Shown here one piece after another: positions 52,950-59,589 of a stretch of DNA of 64,000 bases. Origin of the DNA: Sinomicrobium weinanense (GTDB lineage Bacteria; Bacteroidota; Bacteroidia; Flavobacteriales; Flavobacteriaceae); NCBI RefSeq assembly GCF_018863395.1, contig NZ_JAHKRR010000006.1, positions 1 through 64,000 of the forward strand. The letters run 5' to 3'. The stretch's first letter is position 1. Each line of letters begins with the position of its first letter. The position numbers and the translations under genes are program-made. The notes under the pieces were generated by a model, which did no database searches, was not told the DNA's origin, and saw only the letters and a list, made by a program, of their open reading frames with translations.

Positions 52950-53992
52950 TTGATAAAATGACGAACGGCGCTGCACAATTTTGAAATATCCTCCCTCGTA
53001 TGGTAAGCAGAGATCACAATACGCTGCACCAGGGAAGACCGGGCGTCGGGATACGGAAAAGCCGTAGTGATGATTCCCTTATCCAGCAAATAGCGGGTAA
53101 GGGATTCTTCTTTGTAGCTATATGCCGGATGGCCTTTTATACCGTTAAAAATATCCGTGCCGGAAATATATCGTTCGAAATCCTTCAGGTTGTCCTGAAG
53201 TTTTTTTCTTTGAATGTCATACACGGGCAATGCATCCCTGAACGTGGCCAGCATGGCAGGAGATGCAGGGCTTGCCCCTGCAAAAACCGGATTATCCCAC
53301 AATCGGCGGATAACAGCCCCGGAAGAAAAAATGGCTCCGGCCTGTATGCCAAATCCCTTGCTCATAGAGCCGCATACGACCAATTCTTTAAACGGTATCT
53401 GTTCCAGTCTTTTGTAAACTCCTTCTCCTTTGTTTCCCATGATCCCCAGGCCATGTGAATCATCGGCGATAAATATGGTCTGCTCGGCAGGGAGCTGTTC
53501 ATACCAATGGTTTTCATACAGGTTTTGTTCCGGGGTAACGGAATCGCAGAGCACAACAGGGGTTTTATCCGGATGTGACCCGGCAAAGTCCCGGACATCC
53601 TGTAAAAGTTGTCCATGTGTAGCATATGGCCTTCCACCGGGGTGTATTAATGCCGGATGAGTGCCCGGAGCGTGGAAAAAAGTATATTCTTCTTCAGAAA
53701 ATGATTGCAGGGTCAGTTGTCCGGCCAGGAATCCCGAGGAAACCGACAGGGCGGCTTCACTGCCGATAAGCCCGGCCATAATGGTCTCGGCTTCTTCATA
53801 GATACTGAGGCGTACATTAGCTTTCCTGGAAGCAGCATAGCCCGTACCGTATTTAAGGATGTTGCTTATTAGAATATCGCAAAACCCGGGTAGCGTAGGA
53901 AGCCCCAGATAAGCCGTTCCCCCGAAATAGAGGTGGTTTTTTCCGTTGTTATTTACCGTGCGGCCGGGAAAAGAATCAGTAGAGTGTATCAT
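52946..53992 (-). CDS. Short KBL/AONS-like pyridoxal-phosphate enzyme
   Basis: A fold-type I enzyme of the alpha-oxoamine synthase group (8-amino-7-oxononanoate synthase, 2-amino-3-ketobutyrate CoA ligase). The start is the ATG overlapping the epimerase stop (ATGA); a longer frame to 54286 only shadows the epimerase. From this start it has 348 residues, about 40-50 fewer than usual, because the N-terminal helical part before NHLYFGGTAYLGL is missing. Landmarks: GTGYAASRKANVRLSIYEEAE, DDSHGLGIMG (PLP ring aspartate) and GSMSKGFGIQAGA (PLP lysine). The overlap with the epimerase gene indicates a shared pathway. Substrate is unknown. Confidence 0.86.
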   Translation of the reverse strand: MIHSTDSFPGRTVNNNGKNHLYFGGTAYLGLPTLPGFCDILISNILKYGTGYAASRKANVRLSIYEEAETIMAGLIGSEAALSVSSGFLAGQLTLQSFSEEEYTFFHAPGTHPALIHPGGRPYATHGQLLQDVRDFAGSHPDKTPVVLCDSVTPEQNLYENHWYEQLPAEQTIFIADDSHGLGIMGNKGEGVYKRLEQIPFKELVVCGSMSKGFGIQAGAIFSSGAVIRRLWDNPVFAGASPASPAMLATFRDALPVYDIQRKKLQDNLKDFERYISGTDIFNGIKGHPAYSYKEESLTRYLLDKGIITTAFPYPDARSSLVQRIVISAYHTREDISKLCSAVRHFIN

Positions 53993-55005
53993 GCGATGAG
54001 CGCTACTCCCGACCCGGGCTGTTTCGGGAAGATTACTTTTCCGTGATCTTCGATAATAACCCCGGTAGCAATATCCTTTTTGAGCAGCATGGCCCCGTCC
54101 ATGTCCACATAATCCAGTTGGGGCAGTAGCTGTGCAATGGCAGAGATACCCACGGTAGATTCGGTCATACAGCCCACCATGACTTTCAGCCCCAGCGACC
54201 TTGCCTTTTCGATCATCCTGCGGGCAGGGGTGAGGCCACCACATTTGGTAAGTTTTATATTGATACCGTGAAAATGCCCCCTGCACTTTTCCACATCGCT
54301 TTCCACAATACAGCTTTCATCGGCAATAACGGGCAGGGCACTTTTGGCCAGGACCTTTTTCATGCCTTCCCAGTTGTCTGCTTTTAGGGGTTGCTCTATA
54401 AACTCTACGCCCAGTTCCTTGAGTTGATATGAATTTTCAATGGTCTCTTCCGGGGTCCATGCGCAGTTGGCATCCACGCGAAAGGTGGCGTCGGTGTGCT
54501 CTCTCAAAGTCTTTATAATGGCTACATCGTGATTGGTACCCAGTTTTATCTTGTAGAGGGGCCAGGGTTTTTCTTGCATCTTTTCCACCATCTTTTCTAT
54601 GGTGGCAATACCTATGGTATAGTTGGTTATGGGATATTTTTCCGTGTTGTAGCCCCATACCCGGTGGAGCGGTTTGTTCTGGATCTTCCCGTAAAGGTCG
54701 TGCGCGGCCTGGTCCAGGGCGCAGATAGAAAAATTGGTCAGTCCCTGCCCGATGAGAAAATCGTGAAAAGCCTCCGGGGTGGTAAACTCCATTTCGGCGA
54801 TACGGTTTTCAATAGTGCCGATCTCTTCTGCCATGGAAGCCGTGGAGATATTGTAGTAGGGGTTGGACGTAGCTTCGCCATATCCTGTCTTGCCATTGAG
54901 TGACAAACAGGCGACAAGCGTATCCTGGAAATCATGGGATTCCCTGGAAATACTGAAAGTATGCTTCAGTTCCAACTGGTATTTTTTGAGCTGTATTTTC
55001 ATCAT
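53989..55005 (-). CDS. Dipeptide epimerase (L-Ala-D/L-Glu epimerase type)
   Basis: An enolase-superfamily enzyme of 338 residues. The capping domain is followed by the barrel with the KxK base (LYKIKLGT), metal ligands in FRVDANCAW, FIEQPL and VIADESC, and the second base lysine in NIKLTKCGGL. The C-terminal GCMTESTVGISA is the muconate-lactonizing/AEE subgroup signature. AEEs convert L-Ala-D-Glu from cell-wall peptides to L-Ala-L-Glu for use as food, although some Bacteroidetes members act on other dipeptides. It is translationally coupled to the aminotransferase and lies tail-to-tail with SusC/SusD locus 2. Confidence 0.9.
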   Translation of the reverse strand: MMKIQLKKYQLELKHTFSISRESHDFQDTLVACLSLNGKTGYGEATSNPYYNISTASMAEEIGTIENRIAEMEFTTPEAFHDFLIGQGLTNFSICALDQAAHDLYGKIQNKPLHRVWGYNTEKYPITNYTIGIATIEKMVEKMQEKPWPLYKIKLGTNHDVAIIKTLREHTDATFRVDANCAWTPEETIENSYQLKELGVEFIEQPLKADNWEGMKKVLAKSALPVIADESCIVESDVEKCRGHFHGINIKLTKCGGLTPARRMIEKARSLGLKVMVGCMTESTVGISAIAQLLPQLDYVDMDGAMLLKKDIATGVIIEDHGKVIFPKQPGSGVALIA

Positions 55006-55007
55006 TT

Positions 55008-55250
55008 AAAGTTAGAGGTACGAAGTTAAAAGCTGGGGGAGGGGAAATGAAAAATCCGGGATGGAAATCCATGGTAAACGTATCATAAAATTATATTTTC
55101 AGGTTTGGTGACTTATAGTGATTGATAAATGTTTATTGTTATACGCCCAACCCATGAACCGGGTAAATAGGACCCTTTACATTTTCTTTATTTGCCCGGA
55201 CAAAAATTAACCTCCGATTTCGTACCTTTAACTTCGTACTTCTAACTTCA
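55008..55250. repeat. Long-range inverted repeat flanking an intergenic region
   Basis: AAAGTTAGAGGTACGAAGTT (about 55013-55032) is repeated inverted near 55225-55250 (about 21 of 25 positions). The 190 bp between has no ORF. The arms use the same words as the hairpins at 6740 and 47200. The element fills the 248-bp gap between two minus-strand genes and resembles a MITE with degenerate ends. Confidence 0.5.
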
Positions 55251-55253
55251 CAC

Positions 55254-56714
55254 TTAGCTCTCTACTTCTTCCGTATTTTTATTGGCAACATAGCCAAACA
55301 GCTTTTTCTCCTTGATAAGGTCGGCCACACCTTCGGGGAGCATGTCTTCCCAGCCTTCCTTGCTATCGGCTATCATTTGCAGTACTTCCCTGGAATAAAT
55401 GTCAAGCGTATTGCTGTCGAAATCGGTAATGTCGACCACTTTTCCGTTGAATTTAAAGAACTTGTAGAGTTCTTTCATCCTCGGGTGTACCTTGAGGTTG
55501 TCGCTGGTGATGATCTCTCCTGTTTTTGGGTCTTTCATAGGATAGAGATATACTCTCAGGTCCTTGAAGAAGAGTTTTCCGAAAGCCTCGAGTATGCCAC
55601 CGCTCAGATGGCGATAGTATTTTTCGTCAAAAACGTCCACCAGGTTGTTTACACCCATGGAAAGTCCCATTCTGCATTTGGTATAGCGCGAGAAGTATTC
55701 CACGAGTTTGTAATATTCCTGGAAATTGGAGATCATTACGGTTTGTCCGAGGGAACAGAGGAGTTCTGCCCGGTCCATAAAATCCTGTTCATCGATTTCG
55801 CCTTCTGCACGGAGGTTGGACAGGGTGATCTCGAAGATCACTTCGGTCTTTTTGGGGTCGACCTTTCTCTCTTTCTTGAACATTTCAAAGGCCCGCTTGT
55901 ACATGGTCATGTTCACTTTGGTCACCGGGCGGAAGCTACCGCGAAGCCCCAGGATGTTCTTTTTATAGAGCAGGGCTGCAGGAAGGATATTGTTACCGTC
56001 CGGGCCGAACATCACGGCTTCGGTCATTTCGTTTTTTAAGAGTTGCAGGCTCATCAGCCTGTTGTCCACGTGAAGGAATCTCGGCCCTGAAAAATTGACC
56101 ATGTCTATTTCCAGGGTGTCCTTGTCAATGTTGTCGTAAAGGTATTTGAGCAGCTTTTTGGGCTTGTCGTGCTTGTAAAAAGCGCCGTAGATAAGGTTAA
56201 CTCCCAAAATGCCGAGGGTTTCCTGCTGCAAACGCGCATCGGTCTGGTGAAACCTTATATGAAGGATGATCTCGTTGTAATTTTCCTTGGGATCGGCCTG
56301 GAAACGGATACCCACCCAGCCGTGGCCCTTGTATTTTTTGGTGAAGTCGATCGTCGCTACCGTGTTTGCATAGGTGAAAAAGAGTTTATTGGGGTGTTTT
56401 TTCCTGGAGATCCGTTCTTCGACCAACCGGGTTTCGTGATCGAGCATTTTCTTTAAGCGCGATTGGGTGACATACCTGCCGTCTTCTTCCAGTCCGTATA
56501 TGGCATCGCTGAAATCTTTGTCATAAGCGCTCATCGCTTTTGCAATGGTTCCGGAAGAGGCGCCCGCCCGGAAAAAGTTACGAACGGTTTCCTGGCCTGC
56601 CCCTATTTCGGCGAAAGTTCCGTAAATGTCTTCGTTCAGGTTAATTCTTAACGTCTTAGCCTTGGTTGAAGGTACATTTTCTATTTGCTTGTCCCCCTTT
56701 AAAACAATTGTCAT
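55254..56714 (-). CDS. Conserved Bacteroidetes protein of unknown function (486 aa)
   Basis: I recognise this as a strongly conserved cytoplasmic Bacteroidetes protein that databases label inconsistently (TonB-dependent receptor, or nicotinate-nucleotide adenylyltransferase). Neither label fits: there is no signal peptide or barrel, and no HxGH nucleotidyltransferase motif. Notable conserved-looking segments are NLNEDIYGTFAEIGAGQETVRNFFRAG (N-terminus), KLFFTYANTVATIDF, VMFGPDGNNILPA, EVIFEITLSNLRAEGEID, LLCSLGQTVMISNFQEYYKLVEYF and YRHLSGGILEAFGKLFF. The composition is mixed and soluble, without membrane segments. It has no operon partner; the upstream region contains a large GC-rich inverted repeat. 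Confidence 0.85.
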   Translation of the reverse strand: MTIVLKGDKQIENVPSTKAKTLRINLNEDIYGTFAEIGAGQETVRNFFRAGASSGTIAKAMSAYDKDFSDAIYGLEEDGRYVTQSRLKKMLDHETRLVEERISRKKHPNKLFFTYANTVATIDFTKKYKGHGWVGIRFQADPKENYNEIILHIRFHQTDARLQQETLGILGVNLIYGAFYKHDKPKKLLKYLYDNIDKDTLEIDMVNFSGPRFLHVDNRLMSLQLLKNEMTEAVMFGPDGNNILPAALLYKKNILGLRGSFRPVTKVNMTMYKRAFEMFKKERKVDPKKTEVIFEITLSNLRAEGEIDEQDFMDRAELLCSLGQTVMISNFQEYYKLVEYFSRYTKCRMGLSMGVNNLVDVFDEKYYRHLSGGILEAFGKLFFKDLRVYLYPMKDPKTGEIITSDNLKVHPRMKELYKFFKFNGKVVDITDFDSNTLDIYSREVLQMIADSKEGWEDMLPEGVADLIKEKKLFGYVANKNTEEVES

Positions 56715-56796
56715 CTGCTGTGCGTTTTATTTGGAACAAAGTTAAAAATAATCGTTAAGTTTTCCGGGTGAATCCGGGGATTATTTTTTACGGGTT

Positions 56797-56907
56797 ACAC
56801 CCCCCTTTATCCCCCCCTCAAGGGGGGAGCCATTCTTCTTTTTCATGAAGAACCGTTCTTAATACAGGAATAATCCTCCCCCCTTGAGGGGGGATAAAGG
56901 GGGGTGT
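56797..56907. repeat. 33-bp C-rich inverted repeat between divergent genes
   Basis: Arm 56797-56829 (starts ACACCCCCCTTTATCCC, ends CAAGGGGGGAG) and arm 56876-56907 are inverted copies differing by one C. Each arm also holds an inner CCCCCCTCAAGGGGGG palindrome. The 46-bp loop is AT-rich. It sits between divergent genes 55254 and 56970, where transcription terminators are not expected. Confidence 0.75.
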
Positions 56908-56969
56908 CCTTCCTACAATCTTTTTTACGTAATTTAGCGACATATTGAACAAAACCTAAAATCTGCGAT

Positions 56970-57737
56970 TTGAAAATTACATTTTTAGGCACAGGAACTT
57001 CACAGGGGATCCCCATCATAGGGAGCGACCACCCGGTATGCCTGAGCGACGATCCCAAAGACAAACGCCTCCGGGTATCGGTCATGGTGGAATGGGGCCG
57101 CTACTGTTATGTCATAGACTGTGGTCCCGATTTCCGGCAGCAGATGCTCCGGGCCGGGGTTTCGCGTATCGACGGCATTCTTTTTACGCACGAACATGCC
57201 GACCATACCATGGGGCTGGACGATATCCGCCCTTTCTTTTTCCGCCAGGGCGATATTCCGATCTACGCACATCAAAGGGTGCTCGGCGAACTGCGACAGC
57301 GTTTTCCTTATATATTTGTCAACGGAAAGGAAAAATACCCCGGTGCCCCGGGTGTAAGGGAATACGAGGTGGTGAATGGTAAACCCGTACTGCTGGGCGG
57401 TATGGAGGTCATTCCCGTCAATGTTATGCACAACCGCCTGCAGGTCTTCGGGTATCGCTTCGGCGATTTTGCCTATCTCACCGATGTAAAGACCATTGCG
57501 GAAGAAGAGATCGAAAAGGTGGTGGGTGTAAAAGCGCTGGTCATTAATGCATTGCGTTTAAAGCCACATCCTTCTCATCTTAACCTGGAAGAAGCCCTGC
57601 AAATGGTGGAAAGGATAAAACCTGAAAAAGCCTATTTTACGCATATAAGCCATATGCTCGGATTTCATGCGGAGGTAGAAAAAGAACTGCCTCCAGGCGT
57701 ACACTTGGCTTATGATAATTTGCAGATAGTCGTGTAG
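56970..57737 (+). CDS. MBL-fold metallohydrolase (PhnP-like phosphodiesterase group)
   Basis: A 255-residue metallo-beta-lactamase-fold protein. It begins MKITFLGTGTSQGIPIIGSDHPVC, typical of the PhnP/RNase Z-like branch. The metal motif is THEHADH at 73-79, then LTDVKTI for the next ligands, and the final THISH. PhnP acts on cyclic phosphates, but no phosphonate genes are near. The start codon gives the first strand directly. A phrase-like hairpin follows at 57746. Confidence 0.9.
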   Translation: MKITFLGTGTSQGIPIIGSDHPVCLSDDPKDKRLRVSVMVEWGRYCYVIDCGPDFRQQMLRAGVSRIDGILFTHEHADHTMGLDDIRPFFFRQGDIPIYAHQRVLGELRQRFPYIFVNGKEKYPGAPGVREYEVVNGKPVLLGGMEVIPVNVMHNRLQVFGYRFGDFAYLTDVKTIAEEEIEKVVGVKALVINALRLKPHPSHLNLEEALQMVERIKPEKAYFTHISHMLGFHAEVEKELPPGVHLAYDNLQIVV

Positions 57738-57745
57738 GCGAGTAA

Positions 57746-57811
57746 ACGGGTGTTCGGGTATACGAGTATTTGGGTAATAAATACTGGTCCCTTTTCAACC
57801 CGAACACCCGT
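57746..57811. terminator. Phrase-like hairpin after the MBL-fold gene
   Basis: ACGGGTGTTCGGGT (57746-57759) pairs perfectly with ACCCGAACACCCGT (57798-57811). GGGTAT/ATACCC words extend both arms. It lies in the 111-bp gap before the next gene on the same strand. Confidence 0.65.
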
Positions 57812-57848
57812 ATACCCGATATACCTGAACACTTAAAATTAAAATTCT

Positions 57849-58361
57849 ATGAAAAATAAGATATTCCTGTACCTGTTTGTGTTTACCGGGCTTTTGGCCC
57901 TCTTCCTTTACATGAATTCCAGTAAGATGGTAGCGTCTAAAGAGACCGAGATCCTCGATTTGGAAGCAGAGGTGAAAGACCTGAAAACGAAAATGGGAAC
58001 ATTGCAGGACTCGTCACAGACCCTGCTCCTCGACAAGATGGACCTGCAGTATTTCTCCCTGGAAAACAATGAAGAAGCATTAGCTTATCTGGACGATTTT
58101 GACCTGGACAACCCTGTACAATACATTTCGGATAAGCTGCTGGAAACCAATGAATCCGAAGGTGATAATCCATTGGTTCCCTATGCGGGTATGGAGGGGT
58201 CCATGAAGATCAACAAGATCAAGGTGCTCAATCACCGCTGGATCATTGCCGATTTTTCGGACGGGAAACACTGGGGCGAACTATTTATCCGTTATGAACT
58301 GAAAAAGAACCTGGGGATAGATTTTACGCTAGTAGATCATCTGTTTTATGCGAAAGAGTAG
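57849..58361 (+). CDS. Membrane-anchored coiled-coil protein of unknown function
   Basis: A 170-residue protein with one N-terminal membrane segment (IFLYLFVFTGLLALFLYM, about 5-22), a predicted coiled coil (KETEILDLEAEVKDLKTKMGTLQ, about 31-53) and a mixed C-terminal domain with VPYAGMEGSMKINKIKVLNHRWIIADFSDGKHWGELFIRYEL. Some database relatives are called hydrolases, but no catalytic motif is visible. The topology suggests a periplasmic C-terminal domain. It follows the MBL-fold gene on the same strand; the relation is unknown. Confidence 0.7.
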   Translation: MKNKIFLYLFVFTGLLALFLYMNSSKMVASKETEILDLEAEVKDLKTKMGTLQDSSQTLLLDKMDLQYFSLENNEEALAYLDDFDLDNPVQYISDKLLETNESEGDNPLVPYAGMEGSMKINKIKVLNHRWIIADFSDGKHWGELFIRYELKKNLGIDFTLVDHLFYAKE

Positions 58362-58562
58362 TTGCCCGGGGAATAGGAGATTGAATGAGATTGATGAAGA
58401 TTGATGAAGTATCGTAAAACAAATATCGACAAATCACTACAAGTCACCATCAATCTCCATAAAATACAACAAATCACAAATCGTTTTCGTGATAATTTCC
58501 CCTGGATACTAGCCAAGTTTCCCGCAAAATTCGAACTTTGTTTAGTCATCCAGAAAGCAGAT
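58362..58562. other. Gene-free stretch before the heptamer repeat
   Basis: AT-rich spacer with loosely repeated GATTGATGAA and AATCACTACAAGTC words (about 58380-58490), but no gene, promoter or RNA that I can support. With the heptamer array it makes up the 308-bp gap 58362-58669 between convergent genes. Confidence 0.5.
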
Positions 58563-58658
58563 AACCTTGAACCTTGAACCTTGAACCTTGAACCTTGAAC
58601 CTTGAACCTTGAACCTTGAACCTTGAACCTTGAACCTTGAACCTTGAACCTTGAACCT
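58563..58658. repeat. Heptamer tandem repeat, (AACCTTG) x about 13.7
   Basis: A 96-bp perfect array of AACCTTG from 58563 to 58658, degenerating into CTCGAATCTC. It lies 11 bp beyond the stop of the inositol oxygenase gene. It is non-coding. Perfect short arrays of this length are prone to slippage, so copy number may vary between strains. Confidence 0.95.
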
Positions 58659-58669
58659 CGAATCTCTTT

Positions 58670-59488
58670 TTACCAATAAATCGGTCCTGTTCCCAGGTAT
58701 TTTTCTGCAATGGGCAGGTAATAGTCTTTTATTTCCCTGAGGTTGTATATTTTGTTGGATTTGGTATAGAGATCGTATCGGTTAAAGTCATTTACCCATT
58801 CCTTGTATTGTTGGTCACCCTCGTTGAGTAGATGCGTGTAGCTTCCTCCGCTGTGCCAGGGATAGAAGGAGTGGTAGCGAACCATGACCATTCCGGCCTC
58901 CGGAATACTGTTGTCCTTATGGTGGCTCAGTACCTGGTAGAGGTATTCGTCATGCCCCCATGCCAGGATGAGTTTGTCCAGGCCGCAACCTTGCTCGTAA
59001 ATGCCGAGGGGTGTGTTGTAGCGGGGATCCTGCATATCGCTGTTGAGCGTGTTGAATTCAGGGTAGACACAGGTGTCGGGCAGGGCACAGCCCACGACAA
59101 AGATATCTCCTACCAGTCCCCATTGTTCGGCCTGGCTGGTACCATCTTCGTCACATCCCCAGAGATACATTACTTTGCCCAGGTCGTGGATCAGCCCTAC
59201 CAGTTGCATCCAGTCCGGCCTGTTGTCGGCGCGTATGGCTTCGGCCGATTGTATCAGGTGTTGTACATTAGGGAGGTCGAGATCCGGATCGCTTACGTCT
59301 ATCAGGGCGTCCAGCTTTTCCATGGCATCCCAGAGGTTCATGGGCTTGTCGTAAGTGAGGTATTTTTTTCTCATCTGCTGAACGTAGTCGTAGGTCTGAC
59401 GTTCGCGCATTTTCTTATAATGTAATCTTACCGCTGCATCTACATCCAGTTTATCGTAGTTACGGAATTCCTTTTTTGCAGTTTCCAT
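58670..59488 (-). CDS. myo-Inositol oxygenase family protein
   Basis: A 272-residue HD-like diiron oxygenase that would convert myo-inositol and O2 to D-glucuronate. The iron-ligand motifs are visible: GLIHDLGKVMYLWG (HD pair), LAWGHDEYLYQVL, and VRYHSFYPWHSGGSYTHLLNEGD; DFNRYDLYTKS contains the last aspartate region. The N-terminus FRNYDKLDVDAAVRLHYKKMRERQTYDYV matches eukaryotic MIOX. The length is close to the 285 of mammalian enzymes. The symporter gene 102 bp upstream on the same strand probably imports inositol for it. Confidence 0.93.
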   Translation of the reverse strand: METAKKEFRNYDKLDVDAAVRLHYKKMRERQTYDYVQQMRKKYLTYDKPMNLWDAMEKLDALIDVSDPDLDLPNVQHLIQSAEAIRADNRPDWMQLVGLIHDLGKVMYLWGCDEDGTSQAEQWGLVGDIFVVGCALPDTCVYPEFNTLNSDMQDPRYNTPLGIYEQGCGLDKLILAWGHDEYLYQVLSHHKDNSIPEAGMVMVRYHSFYPWHSGGSYTHLLNEGDQQYKEWVNDFNRYDLYTKSNKIYNLREIKDYYLPIAEKYLGTGPIYW

Positions 59489-59589
59489 GATTTTTTCAGC
59501 TTATAGGTTTGTTTTCATTATATTTTATTCTTTCAAACGATCGACAAACAACCGGCTAACCCACAACCGGCAACAGACGACCCACCATT

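Noticed and set aside
53993-54286. 98-codon N-terminal extension of the KBL-like enzyme
   Set aside because: It is an out-of-frame reading of the epimerase gene, rich in Cys, Tyr and Gly with no similarity to the family. ATGA coupling at 53989-53992 supports the shorter form.
55254-56714. Nicotinate-nucleotide adenylyltransferase or TonB-dependent receptor
   Set aside because: There is no HxGH or SxxxK-type nucleotidyltransferase motif, no signal peptide and no beta-barrel pattern.
58563-58658. CRISPR array
   Set aside because: The 7-bp units repeat without spacers and no cas genes are present.
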